Below are positions 1-6,518 of a DNA stretch of 11,617 bases, in pieces. The notes beneath the pieces are model-generated. The model was not told the origin of the DNA. It searched no databases and saw nothing but the letters and a program-made list of their open reading frames with translations. Position 1 is the stretch's first letter; each line of letters opens with the position of its first letter. Location of the stretch: positions 1 through 11,617 of the forward strand of contig JADGCD010000048.1 of assembly GCA_015229165.1 (NCBI GenBank), written 5' to 3'. The stretch is from Nitrospinota bacterium (GTDB lineage: Bacteria > Nitrospinota_A > UBA7883 > JADGGD01). Position numbers and translations under genes: made by a program.

Positions 1-649
1 AGCCGGGGGTGAAGGTGTAGCTCTTCCTGATCTCGATGCCGGCTTCGTCCCGGTAGGCGTAGACGATGGTGTAGGGGCCGGAGGCCAGCGTCAGATCCCC
101 TTCGGTGGAGACCACGGCGTAGTAGGCGCCGTTGATCTTCTGGGCGAACGACTCCCGGGGGAAGGTGAGCCCCAGCGTCGGGTAGGTGACCGGTTTCTTG
201 AAGACCGTGTCCCCTTCGGCGGCGGTGGTGGTCTTGATGAAGGTGTCGTAGTCGAAAATCAGGTCGATCGGCTCCCCTTCGGCTTCATGGTACCCCTTCA
301 GCCGGTAGTGGAGCGGAACGCCCCCCCGGTTGGTCAGGACCACCTCGGCCACGCCGGTGTCGAGGGTGATGGTTTTCTCGCGGGTGTCGGCGAGGGGGGC
401 CACCGCGTCCGGAGTCGACGCGGTATCGACAGGGGCGGAGGGGGTGGCAAGGTCCGGGGTGGCGGCGGCGGTCGGCGCGATGTCGGCCGGGTCTTCGTCG
501 ACGGGCGGGAGTTCTTTCCCGGCGGCGGCCTCTTCGGCGGTCTGTTGCGCCTGGATATAGTCTCCGAAACGCCAGTCGTAATAGAACTGGTAGCCGATGA
601 AGAGGGCCATCAGGATGATGACGGCGGTGACGGTGTTGCGTTCAATCAT
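1..649 (-). CDS. yidC: Membrane protein insertase YidC, N-terminal part (truncated by window edge)
   Basis: YidC inserts and folds inner-membrane proteins, alone or with SecYEG. The first 216 residues are visible and the C-terminal insertase core lies outside the window. The protein starts MIERNTVTAV, and residues about 7-23 form the first membrane helix. An Ala/Pro-rich, acidic linker follows (about 36-88). From about 92 the sequence resembles the start of the periplasmic beta-sandwich domain of Gram-negative YidC, with a TITLDTGVAEVVLTNRGG-like stretch. The ATG at 649 overlaps the yidD stop as ATGA. The nearest GGAG is about 13 bases upstream, which is too far to be ideal, so translation probably depends on coupling to yidD. 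It is the last visible gene of the rpmH-rnpA-yidD-yidC series. The family call rests on N-terminal architecture plus context, because the diagnostic C-terminal helices are missing. Confidence 0.93.
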   Translation of the reverse strand, partial: MIERNTVTAVIILMALFIGYQFYYDWRFGDYIQAQQTAEEAAAGKELPPVDEDPADIAPTAAATPDLATPSAPVDTASTPDAVAPLADTREKTITLDTGVAEVVLTNRGGVPLHYRLKGYHEAEGEPIDLIFDYDTFIKTTTAAEGDTVFKKPVTYPTLGLTFPRESFAQKINGAYYAVVSTEGDLTLASGPYTIVYAYRDEAGIEIRKSYTFTPG

Positions 650-855
650 GGGACAGGGTCGACTCCCCCCTTGAAGAATGGATTGCAGCGGAAAAGACGC
701 CAGGTGGCCAGAACCCCGCCCCGGATCGGGCCATGCCGGTCGACCGCTTCCGCCGCGTATTCCGAGCAGGTGGGATGAAACCGGCAGGCGGGGGGGAGGG
801 CGGGAGAGACGAACCGTTTGTAGAAACGGAGCAGGACAAGGAGAGGCCCCTTCAT
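646..855 (-). CDS. yidD: Membrane protein insertion efficiency factor YidD
   Basis: YidD is a small membrane-associated protein that assists YidC-dependent insertion. The 69-residue product shows the family hallmarks: an amphipathic N-terminus (MKGPLLVLLRFYKRFVSP), the motif CRFHPTCSEYA at about 24-34 with two conserved cysteines, and a C-terminal RCNPFFKGGVDPVP motif. Length is normal for the family. The ATG at 855 overlaps the rnpA stop (ATGA, 852-855), and a GGAG lies six bases upstream inside the end of rnpA. The stop overlaps the yidC start in the same way. This double overlap implies tightly coupled translation of RnpA, YidD and YidC. Confidence 0.96.
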   Translation of the reverse strand: MKGPLLVLLRFYKRFVSPALPPACRFHPTCSEYAAEAVDRHGPIRGGVLATWRLFRCNPFFKGGVDPVP

Positions 856-1382
856 CGACCGCTCCGTCGGTCGTGGGTGGGGCGGTGCGCGGAAGAGCGG
901 GCGGGAAGGCCTTTCATCCGTTCGCTGGTCAGCATGTCGGCAAGATCCAGAAAATCTTTCTCGACCCCCGGGAAATCGGGGATCGGCTCTTTGCGAGGGT
1001 AGGCGCGGACGACCAGATCGACCGGGAAGGGGAAGCGGTGGCGGTTTCGCCGGAACACCTCCCGGGCCAGTCGTTTGATCCGGTTCCTCTTGACGGCCCC
1101 TCCCGATTTGCGGGATACCACCAGACCGAGACGCGTCCGCCCCCCTTCGCTTCGCTTCCAGATGAACTCGAGGAGTTCCCCTTTGCGTCGGCGTCCGCCC
1201 CGGAAGACCCGGTCGAACTCTTTGCCGCTGCGGAGACGGTCTTCCCGGGTGAAACGTAAGGAGGGGGAGGTTTCTCCCGATTCCTTTTCGTTTCCGTCGG
1301 CGTCCCTTGCGGGACTCTGATCACCCGGCTCGCCGCTCCGGTTTCCGGGGTCGCTTGGCTGGTGGTCGTCGGCGCTGGTCAC
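852..1382 (-). CDS. rnpA: Ribonuclease P protein component with N-terminal extension
   Basis: RnpA binds the RNase P RNA and helps mature the 5' ends of tRNAs. The conserved core begins near residue 42 (SLRFTREDRLRSGKEFDRVF). It contains GRTRLGLVVSRKSGGAVKRN at 81-100 and the RNR signature helix KRNRIKRLAREVFRR at 98-112. At 176 residues it is longer than the usual 110-130. The excess is a polar, low-complexity leader of about 42 residues rich in D, E, G, S and P, plus a basic C-terminal tail (about 155-176). The start is GTG at 1382. An in-frame stop lies at 1413-1415, and I found no other ATG, GTG or TTG before the core, so the leader looks genuine. No clear ribosome-binding site precedes the GTG. 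It lies 22 bases after the rpmH stop, so coupling to rpmH is likely. Confidence 0.95.
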   Translation of the reverse strand: MTSADDHQPSDPGNRSGEPGDQSPARDADGNEKESGETSPSLRFTREDRLRSGKEFDRVFRGGRRRKGELLEFIWKRSEGGRTRLGLVVSRKSGGAVKRNRIKRLAREVFRRNRHRFPFPVDLVVRAYPRKEPIPDFPGVEKDFLDLADMLTSERMKGLPARSSAHRPTHDRRSGR

Positions 1383-1404
1383 CCGAATCGATGGGGCCGA
1401 CGGG

Positions 1405-1539
1405 TCAAACCGTCAGCCTGCTCCGCCCCTTGGCGCGCCGCCGGGCCAACACCTTGCGGCCGTTCTTGGTCTTCATCCGGGTCAGGAACCCGTGGGTCCG
1501 CTTCCTGCGGGTGCTGTGCGGCTGGTACGTCCGTTTCAC
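1405..1539 (-). CDS. rpmH: 50S ribosomal protein L34
   Basis: This 44-residue basic protein belongs to the large ribosomal subunit. It begins KRTYQPHSTRRKRTHGF after the start residue and continues RMKTKNGRKVLARRRAKGR, the near-invariant L34 sequence, with normal family length. The start codon is GTG at 1539, preceded by a strong AAGGAG seven bases upstream. It is the first gene of the rpmH-rnpA-yidD-yidC series, 108 bases downstream of rph. It has its own promoter-like elements at 1593-1622 and a small inverted repeat just before the ribosome-binding site. Confidence 0.98.
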   Translation of the reverse strand: MKRTYQPHSTRRKRTHGFLTRMKTKNGRKVLARRRAKGRSRLTV

Positions 1540-1550
1540 GTCGATCTCCT

Positions 1551-1565
1551 TTGACGGGCCGTCAA
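1551..1565 (-). repeat. Short perfect inverted repeat in the rpmH leader
   Basis: Seven-base arms TTGACGG/CCGTCAA surround one central base, immediately upstream of the AAGGAG ribosome-binding site of rpmH. In RNA it would form a small hairpin with a stem of about five or six pairs once a loop is allowed. It could modulate initiation or bind a regulator. No evidence beyond the symmetry supports a function. Confidence 0.4.
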
Positions 1566-1592
1566 GACCCGGTTCGCATAAAATAAATGAGC

Positions 1593-1622
1593 ATCCTATC
1601 CGAAACGTCCGACCGGCGTCAA
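1593..1622 (-). promoter_or_regulatory. Promoter of rpmH-rnpA-yidD-yidC
   Basis: Read on the minus strand, TTGACG (1622-1617) is followed after 18 bases by TAGGAT (1598-1593). These match the sigma70 consensus at five and four positions. The predicted start of transcription is about 45-50 bases before the rpmH GTG. This is the expected place for the strong promoter of a ribosomal protein gene. Confidence 0.6.
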
Positions 1623-1647
1623 GTCCGATTCGCGCCCGTTTTTCAAG

Positions 1648-2358
1648 TCAGTGCCGCACCGCCCGGCGCTGGATTTCAAACAGGTGGGCGGTCCCTTTCC
1701 GGGCCAGGGCCACCATCCGCCCCATGGTCTCTTCGTCGAACGGCTCCGCCTCGGCGGTCCCCTGGATTTCGACGAACTTGCCCGACCCGGTCAGGACGAT
1801 GTTCATGTCCACATGGGCCGACGAATCCTCCCGGTAGTCGAGGTCGAGCAGCGGACCCCGGGGGCCGACGCCGACGGAGACGGCGGCGACCTGGTCCTTC
1901 AACGGCATCCGGCCGATCCGGTCCTTCTCCATGAGCCAGTTCATCGCCTGCCGCAGCGCGACGTAGGCGCCGGTGATGGAGGCGCAGCGGGTTCCGCCGT
2001 CGGCCTGGATCACGTCGCAGTCGACGGTGATCGTCCGTTCGCCGAGCAGGGCCTGGTCGACCACCGCCCTAAGCGACCGGGCGATGAGCCGCTGGATCTC
2101 CATGGTCCGCCCGCCGACCTCTCTGCGCTCCCGCTTCATCCGGGTGTGGGTGGCGCGCGGCAGCATCGAATATTCGGCGGTCACCCACCCCTTGCCGCTT
2201 CCTCGCAGGAACGAGGGGATCTCCTCCTCCACGGTGGCGACGCAGAGCACCTGCGTCCCCCCCACGGAGATAAGGCACGACCCTTCGGCGTGGATGTTCT
2301 TTTCGATCTCGATGGTGACGGGGCGCAGCGCGTCGTCGGTTCGTCCGTCGGCTCTCAT
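1648..2358 (-). CDS. rph: Ribonuclease PH
   Basis: RNase PH is a phosphorolytic 3'-5' exoribonuclease that trims tRNA 3' ends. The 236-residue product has the usual family length (about 238). Family motifs appear in order: MRADGRTDDALRPVTIE at the start, KGWVTAEYSMLPRAT (56-70), GGRTMEIQRLIARSLRAVVD (82-101), CDVIQADGGTRCASITGAY (114-132) including the phosphate-binding GTR, and DYREDSSAHVDMN (174-186) with the conserved aspartates D178 and D184. The ATG at 2358 has AAGGAG six bases upstream and starts exactly at the conserved N-terminus. The open frame runs farther upstream across the divergent mnmE region, but that part has no RNase PH similarity. Together with rnpA in the same block, it places both tRNA-end processing activities together. 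Confidence 0.97.
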   Translation of the reverse strand: MRADGRTDDALRPVTIEIEKNIHAEGSCLISVGGTQVLCVATVEEEIPSFLRGSGKGWVTAEYSMLPRATHTRMKRERREVGGRTMEIQRLIARSLRAVVDQALLGERTITVDCDVIQADGGTRCASITGAYVALRQAMNWLMEKDRIGRMPLKDQVAAVSVGVGPRGPLLDLDYREDSSAHVDMNIVLTGSGKFVEIQGTAEAEPFDEETMGRMVALARKGTAHLFEIQRRAVRH

Positions 2359-2397
2359 GAAAGCTCCTTGTCGCAGGGCGGGTTCGGTGAAGGGGGG

Positions 2398-2406
2398 ATG
2401 ATACCA
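2398..2406 (-). promoter_or_regulatory. Possible extended -10 promoter of rph
   Basis: The minus strand reads TGGTATCAT, a TGn extended -10 with a five-of-six TATAAT match. The -35 region is poor. Transcription would begin about 33 bases before the rph ATG. Position in the divergent intergenic region supports it, but the evidence is one motif only. Confidence 0.35.
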
Positions 2407-2425
2407 TGCCCTTTCCGTTCGACAC

Positions 2426-2453
2426 TGGTCACGGGACTTCGGCGGAGTACAAT
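2426..2453 (+). promoter_or_regulatory. Possible mnmE promoter overlapping its start
   Basis: TGGTCA and TACAAT (2448-2453) are 16 bases apart, matching the sigma70 consensus at four and five positions. If used, transcription would begin near 2460, at or just before the second in-frame ATG (2461). That would make a nearly leaderless mRNA. The upstream ATG at 2452 would then not be in this transcript. The match may be chance. Confidence 0.3.
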
Positions 2454-3870
2454 GGAGACCATGTCGTACGGAACGGAAGAACACGACACCATCGTGGCCC
2501 TCTCCACCGCCGCAGGGGAGGGGGGGATCGGACTGGTCCGCCTCTCGGGCGACCGGGCGGGGGCGATTCTCTGCGCTCTCTACCGGACCCCTTCGGGCTT
2601 GAAGCGGGAACGGTTCACCCCCCGGTTGATGACCTACGGTTTCGCCGTGGACGAGGGAGGGGCGAAGATCGACGAGATCATGGCCACCTGGCTGGCGGCC
2701 CCGGCCACCTATACCCGCGAGGAGATGGTGGAGATCGGCTGCCACGGCGGCGTGACGGTGACCCGGGCGATTCTCGAACGGGTGATGCGCCTTGGCGCAC
2801 GGATGGCCCGCCCCGGCGAGTTTTCGAAACGGGCCTTCCTGAACGGGCGGATCGACCTGGTGCAGGCCGAAGGGATCATCGACCTGATCCGGAGCCGTAG
2901 CGAGAAGGGTTGGAAGACCGCCTTCTCCCAACTCGACGGGCGGCTGTCGGAGGCTATCGGCACGCTGGAGGAAAAATTGGTCGGGCTACTGGCGGAGCTG
3001 GAGGCTTCCATCGACTTTCCCGACGAGGAGCTGGAGATCGCCGATGACCGGCGGATTGGCGGCGAGTTGGCCGCGCTGGCGGCGGCGGCCGAGCGGCTGG
3101 TGGCGACCTATGGGCAGGGGCGTCTCTATCGGGAGGGGATCGGCGTCGCCATCGTGGGGCGTCCCAATGTCGGGAAGTCGAGTCTCATGAACGCTCTGCT
3201 CGAAGCCGACCGGGTGATCGTGACCGACACCCCCGGCGCCACCCGCGACACGGTAGAGGAGACCCTCCATATCGAAGGGGTGGCGGTGCGGATTGTCGAT
3301 ACCGCAGGTCTGCGGGAGACCGATGATACGGCGGAGCGGTTTGGCGTCGAGCGTTCGTTGAAAGCGGCCCGACAGGCCGACATCCTGCTTCTGTTGGTCG
3401 ACCGGTCGTCCCCTTTGACCGACGAAGATCGGGCGGTGGTTCAAACGCTGGAGAAAGAGGCGATCAGCGCCGACGTTCTGGTGGTGGAGAACAAGGCCGA
3501 CCTCCCCGACCGGCTGACCGGCGCCGACCGGGCGTTGCTTTCCACTCTGGCCGGGACGACGGTGGCTCTTTCGGCCAAGTCGGGTGAGGGGCTCGACCGG
3601 CTCCGCTCTGCTCTCGGCGCCCTGATGGCGCAGAAGGGTGAAGGATTGGGGGAGGGGCCGGTCCTGACGAGGGAGCGGCATTGCGCATTGCTCCGCCGGG
3701 TGGCCGAATCTGCCCGACGAGGGGGTGAAACGTTGACTTCGGGGCTCTCGCGGGAGTTCATCGCTGCGGAATTGGGCGATGCGAAGGAGGCTTTGGAGGA
3801 GCTGACCGGGAAAGTCGTCGATGATCAGGTGGTTAATCGAATATTTGAAGAGTTTTGCATCGGGAAATGA
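2452..3870 (+). CDS. mnmE: tRNA uridine-5-carboxymethylaminomethyl modification GTPase MnmE
   Basis: MnmE works with MnmG to build the (carboxymethyl)aminomethyl group on wobble uridine 34 of certain tRNAs. The 472-residue product has an N-terminal folate-binding domain (DTIVALSTAAGEGGIGLVRLSG at 12-33; PGEFSKRAFLNGRIDLVQAE at 121-140). An inserted Ras-like G domain carries G1 GRPNVGKSS (236-244), G2 with TPGATRDT (260-267), G3 DTAGLRET (283-290), G4 NKAD (347-350) and SAKSGEG (374-380). The C-terminal catalytic CIGK (469-472) is intact, so the enzyme looks complete. The start is uncertain. ATG 2452 follows GGCGGAG at four bases, and ATG 2461 (469 residues) follows GGAG at only three bases or could be leaderless. 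It is divergent from rph and 24 bases upstream of its partner gene mnmG. Confidence 0.97.
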   Translation: METMSYGTEEHDTIVALSTAAGEGGIGLVRLSGDRAGAILCALYRTPSGLKRERFTPRLMTYGFAVDEGGAKIDEIMATWLAAPATYTREEMVEIGCHGGVTVTRAILERVMRLGARMARPGEFSKRAFLNGRIDLVQAEGIIDLIRSRSEKGWKTAFSQLDGRLSEAIGTLEEKLVGLLAELEASIDFPDEELEIADDRRIGGELAALAAAAERLVATYGQGRLYREGIGVAIVGRPNVGKSSLMNALLEADRVIVTDTPGATRDTVEETLHIEGVAVRIVDTAGLRETDDTAERFGVERSLKAARQADILLLLVDRSSPLTDEDRAVVQTLEKEAISADVLVVENKADLPDRLTGADRALLSTLAGTTVALSAKSGEGLDRLRSALGALMAQKGEGLGEGPVLTRERHCALLRRVAESARRGGETLTSGLSREFIAAELGDAKEALEELTGKVVDDQVVNRIFEEFCIGK

Positions 3871-3894
3871 GATCCCTTCTTGTAACGGTCATAA

Positions 3895-5784
3895 ATGAGA
3901 AATAGTAACGCCCATTTCGATGTCATCGTCATCGGCGCCGGACACGCCGGCTGCGAGACGGCCCTTGCCGCCGCGCGAATGGGGGCTAAAACCCTTCTTT
4001 TGACCATCAACATTGATCAGGTGGCCGCCATGAGCTGCAATCCTGCCATCGGAGGGTTGGCGAAAGGGCATCTGGTCCGTGAAATTGATGCGCTGGGCGG
4101 GGAGATGGGGCTGGCCATCGACGATACCGGCATCCAGTTTCGTACGCTTAACCGATCAAAGGGCCCAGCAGTTCAAGCATATCGGGCGCAGGCGGACAGA
4201 CGGCTCTATCGGGAGCGGATGCGGGTCATTTTGGAGCAGACCCCCGGCCTCTCAATCCGGCAGGGGATGGTCACTTCTATAGAGTGTGCTGGGGATAAAG
4301 TGACCGGCGTCCGGACGGCAATCGGACAGCGGTTTGATGGGGCTGCTGTCGTTCTGGCGTCGGGCACGTTTCTTAACGGTTTGATTCATATAGGTGAATC
4401 AAAGATTCCTGCCGGACGGGCAGGGGACCCGGCGGCGGTGGGTATCTCGAAAAGCCTGATAGAACAAGGGTTTATCGTCGGCAGACTGAAAACCGGCACC
4501 TGTCCCCGTCTTGACCGGTCGACTATCGATTATTCCCGATGCGAGGAGCAGCCGGGCGATCCCGATCCCCGTCCCTTTTCTTTCTGGTCGAAGGGGATTG
4601 TCCAGCCGCAGGTCTCCTGCTGGATCACCTGGACCAACGAGGAGACCAGGCGGGTCATCGGCGAGTCGCTCCATCGTTCCCCTCTCTTCACCGGCCAGAT
4701 CGAAGGGGTCGGGCCCCGCTACTGCCCCTCGATAGAGGACAAGGTGAAGCGGTTCCCGGAGAAGTCGAGCCATCAGATATTCCTTGAGCCGGAAGGGTTG
4801 ACAACGAAGGAGATATACCCCAACGGTCTTTCCACTTCCCTCCCCATCGATGTGCAGGAGCGGTTCCTGCAAACGATTCCTGGGCTTGAGCGGGTGGAGA
4901 TCATGCGCCCCGGTTACGCCATTGAGTACGACTACTGCCCGCCGACGCAGCTCTACCCGACCTTGATGACCAAGCCGGTGGCGGGTCTTTTCTTCGCCGG
5001 TCAGATCAACGGGACGTCCGGTTACGAAGAGGCTGCTGCCCAAGGGCTGGTGGCCGGGATCAACGCTGCCCGCTACTCCATGGGTGAAGAGATGGTGATC
5101 TTTCCCCGGCAGGAGAGTTATATCGGCGTCATGATCGACGATCTGGTGACCAAAGGGACTGAAGAGCCGTACCGGATGTTCACCAGCCGGGCCGAGTTCA
5201 GACTCCTCCTGCGGCAGGACAACGCCGACCGGCGCCTCTGCGATCTCGGTCATCAGGTCGGTCTGTTGCCTGACGACCGGTACGAACGGTACCGGCGAAA
5301 GTGGGAGCGGATCGAAGAGGGGATCGATTCCCTCGACCGGATACGCCTTTCGCCGAAGGACGAGCGGATCGACCCGGCCATGATCGGCGGACCCATGCCG
5401 GGAGACGGGGCGACGCTGAAAGAACTTCTGCGCCGCCCCGAGGTGACTCTTGACCTGCTCCCCGGCTTCGAGCGGGGCGACCTGACCGTCGACGAGCGAG
5501 AGCAGATCGAAATCGTCGTCAAGTATGAGGGGTATATCGACCGGCAGGAGCGGCTCCTGAAGAAGACCGCTGCGGCGGAACATCGGGCTATCCCCCCCGG
5601 GATCGACTATCGACAGGTGGCCGGGCTATCGACGGAGATCGTCGAGAAGCTCGGTCGTATTCGCCCCGCCAGTCTGGGGCAGGCGGGGCGTATCGCCGGT
5701 GTCACCCCGGCGGCCATCGCCATGCTTCATATCCATCTGGAGCGGGCTTCCCGCACGAAAGGAGAGCCCCCCAGTGCCGACTGA
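3895..5784 (+). CDS. mnmG: tRNA uridine-5-carboxymethylaminomethyl modification enzyme MnmG (GidA)
   Basis: MnmG is the FAD-dependent partner of MnmE in wobble-uridine modification. The 629 residues match family length. Residues 9-23 hold the dinucleotide-binding motif GAGHAG (14-19). MSCNPAIGGLAKGHLVREID (46-65) and GPRYCPSIEDK (273-283) hold the two conserved cysteines, C48 and C277. GLFFAGQINGTSGYEEAA (364-381) and EEPYRMFTSRAEFRLLLRQ (423-441) are also family motifs. The C-terminal helical domain that contacts MnmE is present. The ATG at 3895 starts directly at the conserved N-terminus, but I see no Shine-Dalgarno sequence in the 24-base AT-rich gap after mnmE. The start of the gene is visibly less GC-rich than its remainder. 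The last 11 bases overlap rsmG. Confidence 0.98.
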   Translation: MRNSNAHFDVIVIGAGHAGCETALAAARMGAKTLLLTINIDQVAAMSCNPAIGGLAKGHLVREIDALGGEMGLAIDDTGIQFRTLNRSKGPAVQAYRAQADRRLYRERMRVILEQTPGLSIRQGMVTSIECAGDKVTGVRTAIGQRFDGAAVVLASGTFLNGLIHIGESKIPAGRAGDPAAVGISKSLIEQGFIVGRLKTGTCPRLDRSTIDYSRCEEQPGDPDPRPFSFWSKGIVQPQVSCWITWTNEETRRVIGESLHRSPLFTGQIEGVGPRYCPSIEDKVKRFPEKSSHQIFLEPEGLTTKEIYPNGLSTSLPIDVQERFLQTIPGLERVEIMRPGYAIEYDYCPPTQLYPTLMTKPVAGLFFAGQINGTSGYEEAAAQGLVAGINAARYSMGEEMVIFPRQESYIGVMIDDLVTKGTEEPYRMFTSRAEFRLLLRQDNADRRLCDLGHQVGLLPDDRYERYRRKWERIEEGIDSLDRIRLSPKDERIDPAMIGGPMPGDGATLKELLRRPEVTLDLLPGFERGDLTVDEREQIEIVVKYEGYIDRQERLLKKTAAAEHRAIPPGIDYRQVAGLSTEIVEKLGRIRPASLGQAGRIAGVTPAAIAMLHIHLERASRTKGEPPSAD

Positions 5785-6382
5785 CGCTCCGTTGCGCTTA
5801 ATGCTCCCCTTCGCCACCGACGACGAGCTGGCCCGTTTGGTCGACTTCCGGGAGACCTTCATCAAGTGGGGGCGCAAATTCTCCTTCACCGCCGTGAAGG
5901 AAGGGGATATCGACCGGCTCCTGATTGCTCCCTCCGCCTGGCTCGGCTACGCCTACCGGAATGACCAGACCGCCGGTCCGGTCGCCGATTTTGGCTGCGG
6001 CGCCGGGATACCGGGGCTGGTGATGGCCCTGCTGCATGAGGCGCCCTATCTGCTGATCGATAGCCATACCAAAAAGCAGGGCTTCATCAGCCATTACGTC
6101 TTGACCCGGAAATTGTTTCACGTGAAACAATTCGACCGGCGCTACCGGGGGGAGGAGGACCGGCCCGGTGACATCGCCCGGGTCGTCAGTCGGGCGGCCG
6201 GGTCGATGGGGGAGGTGGCCCGCCTCTTTCCCACGGTGAAGGAGTTTGACTTCTTCAAGGGGAGCGACGCCGGGGAAGAGGGATTCCAGCTCATGCAGGA
6301 GAGGCCGGGGGTGACCCTTTTGCGCCTCGATACCCCCGACTGGTTCGGCGATCTTTCCATCATTCGCGTTACTCTCCCCTAA
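5774..6382 (+). CDS. rsmG: 16S rRNA (guanine-527-N7)-methyltransferase RsmG (GidB), carrying an internal parS site
   Basis: RsmG makes m7G527 in 16S rRNA using S-adenosylmethionine. The GTG start at 5774 follows AAAGGAG nine bases away, inside the end of mnmG, and gives 202 residues, close to family size. KWGRKFSFTAVKE (31-43) corresponds to the family's N-terminal motif. VADFGCGAGIPGL (70-82) is the SAM-binding motif I. VVSRAAGSMGEV (137-148) and FKG (161-163) match later motifs. The SAM motif reads GCGAG where GSGAG is common. Residues 113-120 (KLFHVKQF) are encoded by a perfect parS sequence, in a region that usually varies. The order mnmG-rsmG-parA-parB is a classical origin-proximal arrangement. 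Divergence from the textbook family is noticeable, but the catalytic fold motifs are present. Confidence 0.93.
   Translation: MPTDAPLRLMLPFATDDELARLVDFRETFIKWGRKFSFTAVKEGDIDRLLIAPSAWLGYAYRNDQTAGPVADFGCGAGIPGLVMALLHEAPYLLIDSHTKKQGFISHYVLTRKLFHVKQFDRRYRGEEDRPGDIARVVSRAAGSMGEVARLFPTVKEFDFFKGSDAGEEGFQLMQERPGVTLLRLDTPDWFGDLSIIRVTLP
6111..6132. promoter_or_regulatory. parS: parS site 1, inside rsmG
   Basis: The core TGTTTCACGTGAAACA (6114-6129) equals the bacterial parS consensus and is extended to a perfect 22-bp palindrome. ParB is expected to bind here and spread on the flanking DNA. The site is wholly within the rsmG coding frame, at codons 113-120. Confidence 0.95.
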
Positions 6383-6396
6383 CCACCCCTGTTTCC

Positions 6397-6422
6397 CCGA
6401 TTGTTTCACGTGAAACAATCGG
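6397..6422. promoter_or_regulatory. parS: parS site 2, between rsmG and parA
   Basis: The core TGTTTCACGTGAAACA (6402-6417) is extended to a perfect 26-bp palindrome, the longest of the three. Its centre is 288 bp from that of site 1. It starts 15 bases after the rsmG stop. Confidence 0.96.
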
Positions 6423-6463
6423 AGCTCAGTTGGGCGGCGCCGCCTTCTCCTCTCGGTCGGGCC

Positions 6464-6472
6464 ATTATAGCA
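6464..6472 (-). promoter_or_regulatory. Antisense extended -10 promoter between parS sites 2 and 3
   Basis: The minus strand reads TGCTATAAT, a perfect TATAAT with a perfect TGn extension, in a local AT-rich patch. No good -35 exists at 16-18 bases, which extended -10 promoters can tolerate. Transcription would run left through parS 2 and antisense to rsmG. No convincing reading frame follows, so it could make an antisense RNA or be fortuitous. Confidence 0.4.
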
Positions 6473-6502
6473 CCACATATTATTACAATGCGTTGTCAGG
6501 AT

Positions 6503-6518
6503 TGTTTCACGTGAAACA
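6503..6518. promoter_or_regulatory. parS: parS site 3, upstream of the parAB promoter
   Basis: This is a perfect TGTTTCACGTGAAACA core without further symmetrical extension. Its centre is 101 bp from that of site 2 and about 75 bp upstream of the parAB -35 element. ParB bound here could spread over the promoter and repress it. Confidence 0.95.

Noticed and set aside
1531..1541. parS-like GTTTCACGT at the start of rpmH, and similar GTGAAACGT fragments near 1250, 3723 and 11258
   Set aside because: Only about half of the palindrome matches in each, and none has the second arm.
1651..2451. Upstream extension of the mnmE frame across rph
   Set aside because: It is antisense to rph with no MnmE similarity. 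MnmE homology begins only after 2452.
2359..2931. Upstream extension of the rph frame
   Set aside because: It is antisense to mnmE. RNase PH homology begins exactly at the ATG at 2358, which has a good ribosome-binding site.
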